Origin: Mycobacterium sp. Root135
GTDB taxonomy: Bacteria > Actinomycetota > Actinomycetes > Mycobacteriales > Mycobacteriaceae
Direction: 5' to 3'
DNA length: 64,000 nucleotides
Assembly (NCBI RefSeq): GCF_001426545.1
Contig: NZ_LMEZ01000005.1
Span: forward strand, 581,333-645,332
The translations under genes were made by a program, and so were the position numbers. The notes under the pieces were generated by a model that did no database searches, was not told the origin of the DNA, and saw nothing but the letters and a program-made list of their open reading frames with translations. How positions within the stretch are numbered: the first letter of the stretch is position 1; every line of letters begins with the position of its first letter. Shown here piece by piece: positions 10,501 to 19,914 of this stretch.

Positions 10501-13500
10501 GATGCCGCCGCGCTCCAGGCTTTCCCACGCCAGCTCGAGGAACAACCGCTGCTGCGGGTCCATGGCCAGCGCCTCGGTCGGGGATACCCCGAAGAAGCCG
10601 GGATCGAAGTCGGCGGCGTTGTCGATGAAGCCACCAGTGCGCGCGTAGGACTTGCCGGGAGCGTCGGGGTCGGGGCTGAACAGTCCCGCGAGGTCCCAAC
10701 CACGGTCGGTCGGGAAGTCGGTGAGGACGTCGCGACCGGCGGCGACCATGTCCCACAACGCCTCTGGTGAGTCGACACCACCGGGGTAACGGCAGGCCAT
10801 GCCGACGATTGCGATCGGCTCGTCGGCGACCGACGCGCTCGCGGCGGTCGCGGCGACCTCTTGCGGTGCGCCTGCGAGTTCCTGGCGGATGTAGCCCGCC
10901 AACGCCAGCGGGGTCGGGTAGTCGAAGATCAGTGTCGGCGAAAGGGCCAGTCCCGTCGCCGTCTTCAGGCGGTTGCGCAGTTCGACGGCGGTCAACGAGT
11001 CGAAGCCGTGGTCGGAGAACGCCAATTCGGCGGTGATCGCCTCGGGCTCGGTGTTGCCGAGTACGGCTGACATGTGTGACCGCAGCAGGTCGAGGATCAG
11101 CGCCTGCTGCGCCTGTTCGGTCAGGCCGTGCAGCCGTTGTGCAAGAGCGGACTTGGACTTGGCGGCGACCAGGGAGTCGTCGACGCGTCGCCGGGCCGAG
11201 GTGTTGGCCAGCTGGGCGAACATCGGAGGCAGCAGCCCCTCGGCGGACTTGGCCCGCAGCGCAGCGCGATCGATCCGGACCGGTGCGAGCAGCGGTTCAC
11301 CCACCACGAGCGCCGAGTCGAACAGCGTCATGGCGTCGCCGGTCGACATCGCGAGGATCCCGTCGCGACCCAACCTGCTGAGGTCGGCGTCGGCGAGGTG
11401 CCCGGTCATGTCGCTGGCCTGGTCCCACAGACCCCACGCCAGCGAGGTGGCGGGCAGCCCGTGAACGCGGCGGTGCGCGGACAGGGCGTCGAGGAAGGTG
11501 TTGGCGGCGCAGTAGTTGGCCTGCCCGGCCGAACCCACGACACCTGCCATCGACGAGAACATCACGAAAGCCGCGACATTCGTCTCGCGGCTCAGCTCGT
11601 GCAGGTTCCACGCGGCGTCGACCTTGGCGCGCAGCACCGGGTCGACGCGCTCGGGCGTCAGCGATCCCACGACGGCGTCGTCGAGCACACCGGCGGCGTG
11701 CACGATCGCCGACAGCGGCTGGTCGAGGCCGTCGAGGACCGTCTGCAGTTCGGCGCGGTCGGCGGCGTCCGCGGCGAGCACCCGGACCTTCGCACCCGTG
11801 GCGCTCAGCTCGGCGACCAACTCGGTGGCGCCGGGGGCGTCCGGACCACGGCGGGACAGCAGTACCAACTGCCGCACACCGTGATTGGCCACGACGTGGC
11901 GGGCCACCGCGGAGCCGGCCATACCGGTACCGCCGGTGATCAGCACGGTGCCGCGGGTCCATGCGTCGGGCATGGTCATCACGATCTTGCCGACGTGGCG
12001 GGCCTGGCTCAGGTGCCGAAGGGCGGCGGGCGCGCGCCGGATGTCCCACGTGGTCACCGGAAGTGGCGTCAGGATGCCCTCTTCGAACATCCTGGACAGC
12101 TCGACGATGTACTCGTGCATCCGCGGGCGACCCGGTTCGAAGAGGTCGAAGGCGCGGTAGCGGACACCGGGGTGGGCCGCGGCGACGGTGTCGGCGTCAC
12201 GGATGTCGGTCTTGCCCATCTCCAGGAACGAGCCGCCGCGGGGGAGCAGCCGCAGCGAGGCGTCGACGAAGTCGCCGGCCAGCGAGTCGAGCACGACGTC
12301 GAAGCCGCGGCCGTCGGTGACCTCGGCGAACTTCTGCTCGAAGCCGAGGGAGCGGGAGTCGCCGATGTGGTCGTCGTCGAAGCCCAACGCCCGCAACGTG
12401 TTCCACTTGGGTTGGCTGGCGGTGGTGAAGACGTCCAGTCCCCAGTGCCTGGCCAGCTGGACGGCGGCCAGGCCGACGCCACCGGTGGCGGCGTGGATCA
12501 GGATCGACTGGCCGGGCTGCACGTCGGCCAGTTCCCGCAGGCCGTAGTACGCCGTGGTGAAGACCACAAGGGTGGCCGCGGCCTCGGCGTCGGTCCAGCC
12601 GGTGGGGATGGGCGCGACGAGGCGGGCGTCGGCCTGCACCAGCGTGCCGGTGCCCTCGGGGAAGAGCCCCATCACCCGGTCGCCGACCGCGAAGTCGGTC
12701 ACACCGTCGCCGACGTCGACCACCACGCCGGCGCCCTCACTGCCGAGCAGTGCGTCGTGGGTGAACATGCCGAGGGTGATCATCACGTCGCGGAAGTTGG
12801 CCGCGACGGCGTTCATCTCGACGCGAATGTGCCCCGCGCGCAACGGTTCGTCGGAGTTCGGAACTTCTTCGAGCGCCAGGTTGTCGAACGTGCCCGCGGT
12901 GGCGATGCCGAGCCGCCACGGCTTGCCCGAGGTCGGAGGTTGCAGCACCGCGTCCACGCCGCGGCTGCGTACGACACGGGCGACGTGGAACGCGCCGTTC
13001 CGCACGACGACCTGCGGCTCGCCGATGGCGAGCACGGCCGGAACGTCGACGGCCACGTCCGGGTTGCCGGTCGCGTCGACCAGCACGATGCGGCCGGGGT
13101 TCTCGGTCTGTGCCGCGCGGACCAGACCCCACACCGCGGAGCCGGCCAGATCGGTGACGTCCTCACCGGGCAGGGCGACAGCCCCGTGGGTGACGACGAC
13201 CAACGTGGCGGCGGACGGCTCGGCCAACCACGACTGCAGGCGCTCCAGTGCGCGATGCACCGTGGCGTGCACCTTGGTGGCGACGTCGGCGGAATCGTCT
13301 GCCACCGACGAGGATTCGTAGACCACGGACTCGACGGGCGCGGCGCCCTCGGGTGCCGCGACCGCGGACCATTCGACCTCGAAGAGTTCGCCGTCGGCGC
13401 TGGCCTGGCCCACCAACGCCAGTTGCTCGGCGCTGACGGGACGGGTGGTCATCGAGCCCACCGACAGGACGGGCAACCCCAATCCGTCGGCCAGGTCGAT

Positions 13501-16500
13501 CGACACCGAATTCGGGCCAACCGGAGCGATTCTCGCGCGCACCGACGACGCCCCGGCGGCGTGCAGGGCGACCTGCTGCCACGAGAAGGGAAGTGCGAGT
13601 TCGTGATCCTCGACCGCCAGCGCGATGGCGTGCATCGAGGCGTCCAGCAGCACCGGGTGGACGCCGAAGTCGCCCGACTGGACGTCCTGCGGGATGGTGA
13701 CCTCGGCGAACACCTCGTCGCCGCGGCGCCACATGGCGGTGAGCGCGCGGAAGGCCGGGCCGTACTCGTAACCGCGGGCTGCGAGCGTCTCGTAGGCGTC
13801 GCTGACGTCGGTGGCCACCGCACCAGCGGGCGGCCATGCCGAGAGGTCAGCCGTCGGCGCCTGCTCGGCCGATCCGACGACGGCTTCGGCGTGCAGTAGC
13901 CAGGCCGCTTCGGGGTCGTCGGGATGGGAGTAGACCGACACCGTGCGGGATCCGGACTCCTCGGCGGCCCCGACCAGGACGCGGATCTGCACTCCGGACG
14001 GCGCCACCACCAGCGGCGCCTGCAGGGTCAATTCCTCGACTGTCCCGCAACCCACCTCGTCGCCCGCGCGGATCACCAGCTCGACGAATCCGGCACCGGG
14101 GAAGAGGATTACACCGCCTACGGCGTGATCGGCCAACCACGGTTGCGTCGCCACGGCCAGGCGTCCGGTCAGCACGACCTGACCGGTCTCCGGCACCTCC
14201 ACGACGGCGCCGAGAAGCGCGTGCGCCGCCCCGTTGAGCCCGAAGCCCGTGGCGTCGGAAGCTCCGCTGCCGCCGGCGGACAACCAGAAGCGGCGACGGT
14301 CGAAGGCGTAGGTGGGCAGCTCGACGAGGTGGCCGCCGTCGCACGTCGCGCGCCAATCCACGGAGATGCCCGACGTGAACGCCTGTGCGGCCGAGGTGAG
14401 GAAGCGGTCCCAGCCGCCCTCGTCGCGGCCGAGGGTCGGGACGACGACGGGATCGGTTGCGGCGTCGGTGCAGTCGCGAACGGTGTCCTCGATGCCCGCG
14501 ATGAGTGCCGGGTGCGGACTGGTCTCGACGAAGGCGCGGTAACCGTGAGCGGCCGCGGCCCTGACCGCCTGGTCGAACTGCACGGTCTGGCGGATGTTGC
14601 GGTACCAGTAGTCGGCGTCGAGGGTGGCGGTGTCGACGAGATCGCCTGTGACGGTGGAGAAGAACGCGGTGCGCGTCGACGTGGGTGCCAGACCCGCGAG
14701 TGCGTCCTGCAGTCGTCCGTCGATGGCCTCGACCTGAGCCGAGTGCGACGCGTAGTCGACGTCGATGCGGCGGGCGCGGATCTCCAGCGCTTCGCACTGC
14801 GCCATCAGGGCGTCCAGTGCGGACGTCTCGCCGGAGACCACGACGGCGGAGCGCCCGTTGATCACGGCGATATCGGCCTGGTCGGAGCGGATGTCCAAGC
14901 CCGACAACAGTTCTCGAGCGCGGTCGACACCGCACGCGAGCGACACCATGCCTGCCGACCCGGACAGCTCGACCAGCAGCTTGCTGCGCAGGGCGACGAC
15001 CTTGGCGGCGTCGCGCAGCGACAGCGCGCCCGCGACGTGGGCGGCGGCGATCTCACCCTGTGAGTGACCGATGACGGCGTCGGGGGTGACGCCGACCGAA
15101 CGCCACAGCTCGGCCAACGACACCATGACGGCGAACAACGCGGGCTGCACGACGTCGACGCGGTCCAGGCCGGGCGCACCGGCCTCCCCGCGCAGTACGT
15201 CGAGCAATGACCAGTCCACGAACTCCGCAAGCGCTTCCGAGCAGGCGGTCAGCTTGTCGGCGAAAACCGTTGAGGCGGACATCAATTCGATGCCCATCCG
15301 GATCCACTGGCTGCCCTGGCCCGGGAAGACGAAGGCGACCTTGCCGACGGGGGTGGCCGTGCCACGGATCACCCGCGTGATGTCGGCGTCGGACGCCACC
15401 TCCGAGAGGCCGGCGAGCAGCTGGTCGCGGTCGGTGCCGAGGACGACGGCGCGGTGCTCGAAGGACGTGCGTCCCGCCAGCGTCCATGCGACGTCGCGGT
15501 CGTCGAGGCCGGCGTGAGTGGCCAGATGGTCGGTCAGGCGGGTGGCCTGCCCGCGCAGGGCGGTCGCGGACTTCGCGGACAGCACCCACGGAAGCACCCC
15601 GGGTGCGGGAGCCGCCTCGGGCTCGGCCTCCACCGGTGGCGCCGATTCGACGATGACGTGGGCGTTGGTGCCACTGATGCCGAACGACGAGATGCCTGCA
15701 CGGCGCGGGGTGGCGCTGGCGGGCCACGGCTGCGCTTCGGTGAGCAGCGAGACCGCCCCCATGGTCCAGTCGACGTGCGGGCTTGGCTCGTCGACGTGCA
15801 GGGTCACGGGCAGCGTCTCGTGCTGCATCGACATGATCATCTTGATGACACCCGCGACGCCCGCCGCGGCCTGGGTGTGGCCCATGTTGGACTTCACCGA
15901 GCCCAGCCACAGCGGCTGCGTGCGGTCCTGGCCGTAGGTGCCCAGCAGCGCCTGCGCCTCGATGGGATCCCCGAGTGGGGTTCCCGTGCCGTGGCCCTCG
16001 ACCACGTCGACCTGAGCGGCCGTCAGGCCCGAGTTGGCGAGTGCCGCGCGCACGACGCGCTGCTGTGACGGTCCGTTCGGCGCAGTTAGGCCGTTCGACG
16101 CGCCGTCCTGGTTGACCGCCGAGCCGCGCACGACGGCGAGCACCGGGTGTCCGAGCCGCTGGGCGTCGGAGAGCCGCTCGACGACGAGCACGCCGCCGCC
16201 CTCGGCCCAGCCGACGCCGTCGGCCGCTCCCGCGTAGGGCTTGCAGCGACCGTCGGCGGCCAGCCCGCGGTGGCGGCTGAACTCGACGAAGATCGTTGGG
16301 GTGGCGTTGACGGTCACACCGCCGGCCAGGGCCATGTCGCATTCGCCGAGGCGTAGCGCCTGCACCGCCTGGTGCAGCGCCACCAGCGACGAGGAGCAGG
16401 CGGTGTCGATGGACACGGCCGGACCCTCGAGGCCCAGCACGTAGGCCACCCGACCGGACGTCACGCTCGACGTCATGCCGGTCAGCCGGTAGCCCTCGAT

Positions 16501-17004
16501 GCTGTCGTTGGACATGCCGTAACCGCCGGCGATGACGCCCGCGAACACGCCCGTCGCGCTGCCCCGCAGCGAGGTCGGGTCGACACCGGCGCGCTCGAGC
16601 GCCTCCCACGACAGCTCGAGGAGCATGCGTTGCTGCGGGTCCATGGCGAGGGCTTCGCTCGGCGCGATCCCGAAGAAGCCTGCGTCGAAGTCGGCGACGT
16701 CGGTGACGAAGCTGCCCGCGCGCGCGTAGGACTTGCCTGGTGCGTCTGGGTCGGGGTCGTACAGGCTGGCAACGTCCCAGCCGCGGTCGTCGGGGAGCTC
16801 GGTGGCCACGTCGCGGCCTTCGGCGACCATGTTCCACAGGTCTTCGGGGGAGTTCACGCCGCCGGGGAACCGGCACGACATGCCAACGACGGCGATCGGC
16901 TCGCCAGAACGCTCGAGAAGGGCCCGGTTCTGGGTCTTCAGCCGGTCGTTCTGGACGAGGGCCCGGCGGAGCGCCTCGGTGGCATTGGCGAGTTGATCGG
17001 CCAT
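4561..17004 (-). CDS. pks12: Bimodular type I polyketide synthase, mycoketide synthase Pks12
   Basis: The protein has 4147 residues and two complete reducing modules. Module 1: N-terminal coiled-coil docking helix (1-35), KS with Cys203, AT with GHSQGE Ser648 and YASH at 751-754 (methylmalonyl type), DH with HxxxGxxxxP His960, ER GGVG near 1508, KR GGTGMAG near 1692, ACP Ser2003. Module 2: KS Cys2230, AT GHSIGE Ser2674 and HAFH at 2771-2774 (malonyl type), DH His2975, ER near 3527, KR near 3709, ACP Ser4024. A C-terminal tail of about 85 residues holds a predicted docking helix; no thioesterase follows. Alternating extender units with full reduction give a methyl every fourth carbon, as in mycoketide. 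Length and layout match Pks12 (about 4150 residues). I chose ATG 17004 (MADQL) with AGGGG upstream over a GTG nine codons earlier. Confidence 0.95.
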   Translation of the reverse strand: MADQLANATEALRRALVQNDRLKTQNRALLERSGEPIAVVGMSCRFPGGVNSPEDLWNMVAEGRDVATELPDDRGWDVASLYDPDPDAPGKSYARAGSFVTDVADFDAGFFGIAPSEALAMDPQQRMLLELSWEALERAGVDPTSLRGSATGVFAGVIAGGYGMSNDSIEGYRLTGMTSSVTSGRVAYVLGLEGPAVSIDTACSSSLVALHQAVQALRLGECDMALAGGVTVNATPTIFVEFSRHRGLAADGRCKPYAGAADGVGWAEGGGVLVVERLSDAQRLGHPVLAVVRGSAVNQDGASNGLTAPNGPSQQRVVRAALANSGLTAAQVDVVEGHGTGTPLGDPIEAQALLGTYGQDRTQPLWLGSVKSNMGHTQAAAGVAGVIKMIMSMQHETLPVTLHVDEPSPHVDWTMGAVSLLTEAQPWPASATPRRAGISSFGISGTNAHVIVESAPPVEAEPEAAPAPGVLPWVLSAKSATALRGQATRLTDHLATHAGLDDRDVAWTLAGRTSFEHRAVVLGTDRDQLLAGLSEVASDADITRVIRGTATPVGKVAFVFPGQGSQWIRMGIELMSASTVFADKLTACSEALAEFVDWSLLDVLRGEAGAPGLDRVDVVQPALFAVMVSLAELWRSVGVTPDAVIGHSQGEIAAAHVAGALSLRDAAKVVALRSKLLVELSGSAGMVSLACGVDRARELLSGLDIRSDQADIAVINGRSAVVVSGETSALDALMAQCEALEIRARRIDVDYASHSAQVEAIDGRLQDALAGLAPTSTRTAFFSTVTGDLVDTATLDADYWYRNIRQTVQFDQAVRAAAAHGYRAFVETSPHPALIAGIEDTVRDCTDAATDPVVVPTLGRDEGGWDRFLTSAAQAFTSGISVDWRATCDGGHLVELPTYAFDRRRFWLSAGGSGASDATGFGLNGAAHALLGAVVEVPETGQVVLTGRLAVATQPWLADHAVGGVILFPGAGFVELVIRAGDEVGCGTVEELTLQAPLVVAPSGVQIRVLVGAAEESGSRTVSVYSHPDDPEAAWLLHAEAVVGSAEQAPTADLSAWPPAGAVATDVSDAYETLAARGYEYGPAFRALTAMWRRGDEVFAEVTIPQDVQSGDFGVHPVLLDASMHAIALAVEDHELALPFSWQQVALHAAGASSVRARIAPVGPNSVSIDLADGLGLPVLSVGSMTTRPVSAEQLALVGQASADGELFEVEWSAVAAPEGAAPVESVVYESSSVADDSADVATKVHATVHRALERLQSWLAEPSAATLVVVTHGAVALPGEDVTDLAGSAVWGLVRAAQTENPGRIVLVDATGNPDVAVDVPAVLAIGEPQVVVRNGAFHVARVVRSRGVDAVLQPPTSGKPWRLGIATAGTFDNLALEEVPNSDEPLRAGHIRVEMNAVAANFRDVMITLGMFTHDALLGSEGAGVVVDVGDGVTDFAVGDRVMGLFPEGTGTLVQADARLVAPIPTGWTDAEAAATLVVFTTAYYGLRELADVQPGQSILIHAATGGVGLAAVQLARHWGLDVFTTASQPKWNTLRALGFDDDHIGDSRSLGFEQKFAEVTDGRGFDVVLDSLAGDFVDASLRLLPRGGSFLEMGKTDIRDADTVAAAHPGVRYRAFDLFEPGRPRMHEYIVELSRMFEEGILTPLPVTTWDIRRAPAALRHLSQARHVGKIVMTMPDAWTRGTVLITGGTGMAGSAVARHVVANHGVRQLVLLSRRGPDAPGATELVAELSATGAKVRVLAADAADRAELQTVLDGLDQPLSAIVHAAGVLDDAVVGSLTPERVDPVLRAKVDAAWNLHELSRETNVAAFVMFSSMAGVVGSAGQANYCAANTFLDALSAHRRVHGLPATSLAWGLWDQASDMTGHLADADLSRLGRDGILAMSTGDAMTLFDSALVVGEPLLAPVRIDRAALRAKSAEGLLPPMFAQLANTSARRRVDDSLVAAKSKSALAQRLHGLTEQAQQALILDLLRSHMSAVLGNTEPEAITAELAFSDHGFDSLTAVELRNRLKTATGLALSPTLIFDYPTPLALAGYIRQELAGAPQEVAATAASASVADEPIAIVGMACRYPGGVDSPEALWDMVAAGRDVLTDFPTDRGWDLAGLFSPDPDAPGKSYARTGGFIDNAADFDPGFFGVSPTEALAMDPQQRLFLELAWESLERGGIDPASLRGSATGVFAGVYAQGYGVGAEGAEGFRLTGQASSVASGRVSYVLGLEGPAVSIDTACSSSLVALHMAAQALRTGECDLALAGGVTVNAAPDIFVEFSRQRGLSSDGRCKSFAGAADGTGFADGGGILVVERLADAQRNGHQVLALVRGSAINQDGASNGLTAPNGPSQQRVLRSALANAGLTAADVDVVEAHGTGTTLGDPIEAQALLATYGQDRRHPLWIGSVKSNMGHSQAAAGVAGIIKMVQSMRHEQLPATLHVDQPTPHVDWTMGSVALLTEAQPWPENGSPRRAGVSSFGISGTNAHVIIEQAPPSAAPVVEARRPAVVPWALSAKTPEALADQARRLAGHLGAHPDLDALDVGWTLGGRSSFAHRAVMLGADRDELLAELTALADDQPGAGTVRGRATGSGKTAFVFPGQGAQALGMGRELHAEFPVFAAAFDAVTTELDRHLLRPIRDVMWGSNAAVLDSTEYAQPALFTVEVAMFRLLESWGIEPDYVLGHSIGELTAAHVAGVLSLENAAALVAARGRLMQRLPEGGAMVAIATSEAEMRPLLRDGVGIAAVNGPDSIVISGPEDAVLAIAEEAKATGCRVHQLAVSHAFHSTLMEPMLLEFNTVAGGMSLAEPRIPIVSNVTGELAGQDFATAPYWASHILEAVRFDDSARFLAAAGVTRFVEVGPASGLTATIAMSLAESEPVTVSTLKKDVPEPKTLVTALAELSVSGVEVDWQAACTGGRLLDLPTYAFQRRRFWLTSGGSGSTDATGLGLGRTDHALLGAVVESPETGGVVLTGRLSTSTQPWLADHAVAGVVLFPGAGFVELAIRAGDEVGCNVVDELMLHAPLVLPAEGVAVQVVVSQADEAGGRVVSIFSRAQQDSAQWILNAEGELGVASSAPGSDLSIWPPVGAREVDVADAYAELSARGYEYGPAFRGLKAMWRRGDEVFAEVAIPQELQAGGFGVHPVLLDGALHAVVMSREDNEGEMALPFSWQKVSLHASGASAVRARLAPNGTSSMSIDLADGLGLPVLSVEAMVARPVTAQQLAAAVGGTGGGELFEVVWSPATPAVEQADSDAEVVVFESVAATSESDELAGVYGATHVALERLQSWLAESSEASPPSTLVVTTRGAVAMPGEDVTDLAGAAVWGLVRAAQTEHPGRVLLVDTDSDQVDPAPLVALGEPQVVIRDGVLHTARVLPSRAAESLLTPPADNAPWRLTVAESGTFDDLSLQPIPDADEPLESGRIRVAVRAIGANFRDVMIALGLYPGGGSMGIEAAGIVVEVAPGVTEVSVGDRVMGLFPEGTGTMATTDARVVLPIPADWGYAQGAGFTVGFATAFFALRGLADVQPGQSVLIHAGTGGVGMAAVQLARHWGLEVFATASRPKWDTLRAMGFDDDHIGDSRTLDFEQKFLAVTGGRGVDVVLDSLSGDFVDASLRLLPRGGSFLEMGKTDIRDADTVAVDHPGVRYRAFDLFEAGADGVSKILTGVAELSDTGVLRPLPISTWDVRRAPAALRHLSQARHIGKVVLTMPDAWANGTVLITGGTGMAGASVARHVVATHDVRHLVLLSRRGPDAPGAAELVSELTDAGAHVQVVAADAADRDALAKALAGIDHQHALSAVIHTAGVIDDAVVTSLTPERVDAVLRSKVDAAWNLHELTRDLDLSAFVMFSSMAGLVGASGQANYSAANAYLDALAAHRRANGLPAMSLGWGLWEQASGMTGHLQDVDLARLNRDGILALGLDDALALFDEALTVDEPFLVPARIDRVALRTKSSAGTLPPMFVELISGPARRQVGDSLAAAQSRSALSQRLSGLPTDEQFDLLLDLVRSHMATVLGLPNPQSIAPDLAFQDHGFDSLTAVELRNRLKAATGLTLSPTLIFDYPNPAAIAEYFRTQLVGEEQQGPATNSVDEELQRVVATIPIKRLRQAGVLDMLLNLAAQGSGADTAEAAASNEPDRTQDIADMDLQDLLAAFSDDDAG
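4880..16900 (-). repeat. Two tandem 6.1-kb module copies inside pks12
   Basis: The two PKS modules are direct repeats at DNA level. Equivalent active-site codons are 6063-6081 bases apart: KS Cys 16398/10317, ACP Ser 10998/4935. Long stretches are visibly near-identical, for example the KR/ER regions around 11900-12480 and 5840-6430. The AT region is the clear exception, matching the different AT specificities. Such a repeat can undergo gene conversion or collapse during short-read assembly. Confidence 0.8.
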
Positions 17005-17200
17005 ACGATGTGAAACCCCTGTCTGGACCACTGTCTATACAGCGACCCACAAGTATTCGGTACGACGTGTTCGTTGGATGAGCCTAGAAGCCTCCAGCGG
17101 TGCACGGCGAACCGTGACCGTTCATTGTGTTCCTTCCGGTGACGTCGGGTAACCCGCACGTGCATACACTCGGGCGTTCCCTTCGAGACGACTAGGCGAG
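17005..17200. promoter_or_regulatory. Divergent pks12 / ppdK intergenic region
   Basis: These 196 bases separate the divergent starts of pks12 and the ppdK-like gene and must hold both promoters. AGGGG about 11 bases before the pks12 ATG can serve as ribosome site, and AGGCGAG lies just before the ppdK ATG. On the plus strand, GTGTT at 17127 and GGGTAA at 17147 (15-base spacer) loosely resemble a SigF-type promoter, which is weak evidence. No clear operator is seen. Confidence 0.5.
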
Positions 17201-18682
17201 ATGAGTGGTCACGCGATGACGATCGGCGCAGGTAGCCGGCACGCAGTCCCGTTGGACGGCGAGCTGACCGGCGCCGCGCGACTGGCCGTCGGGGGCAAGG
17301 GCCGTGCGGTCGCCGCGATGGCGGCGCTGGGTCTGGCCGTACCTCCTGCGTTCTGCGTGACCTCCGACTGGAGCGACGACGATCCCTCCGCACTGGTCGA
17401 CCGCCTGTGGCAGGACGTACTGGACGGGCTGAAGGTGCTGGAGGAACGCACCGGGCGGACGTTCGGTGCCGGCCCGCGACCGCTGCTGCTGTCGGTCCGC
17501 AGCAGCGGGGACACGTCGATGCCCGGCATGCTCGAGACCGTCCTGAACGTCGGCCTCGACGACGCGGTCGTCGAGGCGCTCGGCAAGGAGTATTCGGTGG
17601 GGTTCGCCGAGGACACCCGTGAGCGCTTCCGACGCGGCTATCGGCGCGCGGTGGGGGTCGAGGCGCCAGGCCAACCGTTGGCGCAGTTGCGCGGAGCCGT
17701 CGAGGCGGTCGCGTCGTCCTGGTCGTCCAGCCGGGTCGACGCCTACCGTGCGCACCGCGGACTCGAACGCGGCGGCATCGCAATCCTGTTGCAGGCCATG
17801 GTCTTCGGTAATCTCGACGCCCAATCGGGCACCGGGGTGCTGTTCACCCGCGACCCGGCCACCGGGGCGTCGACCCCGTTTGGCGAATGGCTCCCCGCCG
17901 CCCAGGGTGACGACGTGGTGTCCGGCACCAGCGACTGCGAACCCCTGTCGGCGATGCGGGACCGGCTTTCCGCCGCGTACGACGAGTTGGTCGAGGCCGG
18001 CGCGCGTCTCGAACGGCTCGGCGCCGACGTGCAGGACGTCGAGTTCACCGTCGAGGCAGGCAAGCTGTGGCTGCTGCAGTCCCGGGTGGCGCAGCGCTCG
18101 CCGCGGGCGGCGCTGCGGCTGGCGCTGACCTTCCGCGACGAGGGTCTCGTCGACGACGCCGAGGTGATCGAACGGGTGACACCGGAGCAGCTCGCGACGA
18201 TCCTGGCGGTGCGATCGGCCCCGAGTGGGCCGCCGTTGGCGACCGGCGCCGCCGCCTGCCCCGGAATCGCGTCCGGCCTGGTCTGCACCACCAGTGACGA
18301 CGCCATCGCCGCGGCCGACGCGGGCCGTGACGTCATCCTGGTGCGCCCGACGACCAGCCCGGACGACGTCGCCGGGATCATGGCCGCCAACGGGGTCGTC
18401 ACCGAGGTGGGCGGCGCCAGCAGCCACGCCGCCATCGTCGCGCGCGAACTCGGCATTCCTGCGGTCGTCGGCTGCGGAGTGGGGCTGACCGCATCGCTGG
18501 CGGGGTTGACCGTCACGGTCGACGGCGATGCCGGCGAGGTGCGGGCAGGCGAATCCGCCGCGTCGGAGTCGGTGCTCAGCCCCGAACTGTCGAGGTTCGC
18601 CGACATCGTGCGGGCGGCGGTCCCCGACGTCGTCGGCGATCTGCAGGCCATGCATCGGGTCGCAAGGTCGGCACGCCGGTGA
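17201..18682 (+). CDS. ppdK: Short pyruvate phosphate dikinase-like protein (ATP-binding + phospho-His domains)
   Basis: This 493-residue protein begins like PPDK: GGKGRAVAAMAALGLAVPP is the N-terminal ATP-grasp signature, and VRSSGDTSMPGMLETVLNVG (about 105-125) matches the PPDK nucleotide-binding loop. A swivel domain follows with GGASSHAAIVAREL, where His409 is the predicted phosphorylated residue. Full-length PPDK (about 870 residues) continues into a PEP/pyruvate TIM barrel, which is absent here; the ORF ends shortly after the swivel domain. M. tuberculosis Rv1127c (PpdK, about 490 residues) has the same short form, so this is a family trait and not a local truncation. The acceptor of the phosphoryl group is unknown. 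It overlaps the next gene by GTGA and diverges from pks12. Confidence 0.85.
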   Translation: MSGHAMTIGAGSRHAVPLDGELTGAARLAVGGKGRAVAAMAALGLAVPPAFCVTSDWSDDDPSALVDRLWQDVLDGLKVLEERTGRTFGAGPRPLLLSVRSSGDTSMPGMLETVLNVGLDDAVVEALGKEYSVGFAEDTRERFRRGYRRAVGVEAPGQPLAQLRGAVEAVASSWSSSRVDAYRAHRGLERGGIAILLQAMVFGNLDAQSGTGVLFTRDPATGASTPFGEWLPAAQGDDVVSGTSDCEPLSAMRDRLSAAYDELVEAGARLERLGADVQDVEFTVEAGKLWLLQSRVAQRSPRAALRLALTFRDEGLVDDAEVIERVTPEQLATILAVRSAPSGPPLATGAAACPGIASGLVCTTSDDAIAAADAGRDVILVRPTTSPDDVAGIMAANGVVTEVGGASSHAAIVARELGIPAVVGCGVGLTASLAGLTVTVDGDAGEVRAGESAASESVLSPELSRFADIVRAAVPDVVGDLQAMHRVARSARR

Positions 18683-19248
18683 GCGACGCCGACGAGCTGG
18701 CGCTGCTGCAGACCCTCCGGCTCAAGGGCCGGATCGCTCGGGCCGAGCTGCCAGGTCCCGTCGACGACTGTGTCGTAGCCGGACTGCTGGTCGACGCCCC
18801 GATGGTCCGGCTGACCGACGCGGGCCGGGCCCGGTTGGTTGAACTGCTCGCCGACGAGCGCGCCGTCGTCGACCACGACGCGGCGGACCGGGTGTACGAA
18901 CGGTTCCTCGTCGTCAACGGCGGCGTCAAACCCCTGATCTCGCAGTGGCAGCTGACGAGGGACGCGGCTGGGCCCGACGAGGTGACCGCCGTCCTGGATC
19001 GCCTCGACGAGCTGCACCGCGAGGTGGTGCCGGTCGTCGCGGCGGCGAGCGAGCTGGTCCCCCGGCTCGGCGCGTACGCGGATCGCCTCGACGCCGCCCT
19101 GCGCCGGGCGCGCGACGGTGACATGTCCTGGTTGACCCGCCCGATGGTCGACTCGTATCACACGGTGTGGTTCGAACTGCACGAAGAACTGATCGGCCTG
19201 GCCGGGCGGACGCGCGCCACCGAGGCCGAATCCGGAAGCGGCGACTGA
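18679..19248 (+). CDS. Conserved hypothetical protein, Rv1126c type
   Basis: This is a 189-residue, largely helical protein with no signal peptide or membrane segment. The N-terminal 55 residues look like a small winged-helix-like module (LLQTLRLKGRIARAELP, then GLLVDAPMVRLTDAGRARL). The C-terminal half is a helical bundle rich in Leu, Arg and Asp, with WLTRPMVDSYHTVWFELHEELIGLAGR conserved-looking near the end. The GTG start overlaps the ppdK stop (GTGA), so the two are translationally coupled. The same pair is adjacent in M. tuberculosis (Rv1127c-Rv1126c), suggesting a functional partnership such as regulating or serving as partner for the PpdK-like protein. Function is unknown. Confidence 0.8.
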   Translation: MSDADELALLQTLRLKGRIARAELPGPVDDCVVAGLLVDAPMVRLTDAGRARLVELLADERAVVDHDAADRVYERFLVVNGGVKPLISQWQLTRDAAGPDEVTAVLDRLDELHREVVPVVAAASELVPRLGAYADRLDAALRRARDGDMSWLTRPMVDSYHTVWFELHEELIGLAGRTRATEAESGSGD

Positions 19249-19270
19249 CCCTTCATGCGAAGCTGGCGGC

Positions 19271-19912
19271 GTGACGGCTGAGAAGGTGCGCGTGGTGGTG
19301 GGTGACGACCATCCGCTTTTCCGCGACGGAGTGGTCAGGGCACTGAGCGCCAGTGGGTCGATCGACGTGGTCGCCGAGGCGGAGGACGGTGTCGCCGCCC
19401 TTGCGCTGATCCGCGAGCACGGGCCTCGGGTCGCGCTGTTGGACTACCGCATGCCCGGTCTGGACGGCGCCCAGGTGGCCGCCGCGGTGCGCCGCGACCA
19501 GTTGCCGACCCGGGTGCTGCTGATTTCCGCGCACGACGAGTCGGCGATCGTCTACAACGCCCTGCAGGAGGGTGCGGCCGGTTTCATCTCCAAGGAGTCC
19601 AGCCGCTCCGAGCTGGTCGCCGCCGTACTGAGTTGCGCCAAGGGCCACGACGTCGTCGCCCCGAGTCTGGCTGCCGGGTTGGTCGGTGAGATCCAGCGTC
19701 GCAACGAGTCCAGCGCCCCCGCGCTCAGCGCCAGGGAGCGTGAAGTGCTCGGCTACATCGCAGGCGGACAGACCATCCCCGCGATGGCCAAGGAGATGTT
19801 CCTGGCGCCGTCGACGGTGAAGACCCATGTGCAACGGCTCTACGAGAAGCTCGGTGTGAGCGATCGGGGCTCCGTGGTCGCCGAGGCGATGCGCCGCGGA
19901 TTGCTGGAATAG
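19271..19912 (+). CDS. Two-component response regulator, NarL/LuxR family
   Basis: This 213-residue regulator has a receiver domain (1-120) with the acidic pair Asp12-Asp13, phospho-acceptor Asp58 in LLDYRMPG, and a conserved Lys in FISKES. A LuxR-type helix-turn-helix follows at 150-213 (LSAREREVLGYIAGGQTIPAMAKEMFLAPSTVKTHVQRLYEKL). The GTG start lies 22 bases after the preceding gene. The next gene is its probable histidine kinase, 2 bases downstream, so the pair forms one transcription unit, possibly continuing from ppdK. The target genes cannot be read from the sequence; the ppdK/pks12 divergent promoter is one candidate. Confidence 0.9.
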   Translation: MTAEKVRVVVGDDHPLFRDGVVRALSASGSIDVVAEAEDGVAALALIREHGPRVALLDYRMPGLDGAQVAAAVRRDQLPTRVLLISAHDESAIVYNALQEGAAGFISKESSRSELVAAVLSCAKGHDVVAPSLAAGLVGEIQRRNESSAPALSAREREVLGYIAGGQTIPAMAKEMFLAPSTVKTHVQRLYEKLGVSDRGSVVAEAMRRGLLE

Positions 19913-19914
19913 CC

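Noticed and set aside
17005..17031. GTG start nine codons upstream for pks12
   Set aside because: ATG 17004 (MADQL) fits the known Pks12 N-terminus and has an AGGGG site; the extension adds nothing conserved.
17127..17152. SigF-type promoter before ppdK (GTGTT-15-GGGTAA)
   Set aside because: The -35 match is weak and the spacer is short; kept only as a note in the intergenic feature.
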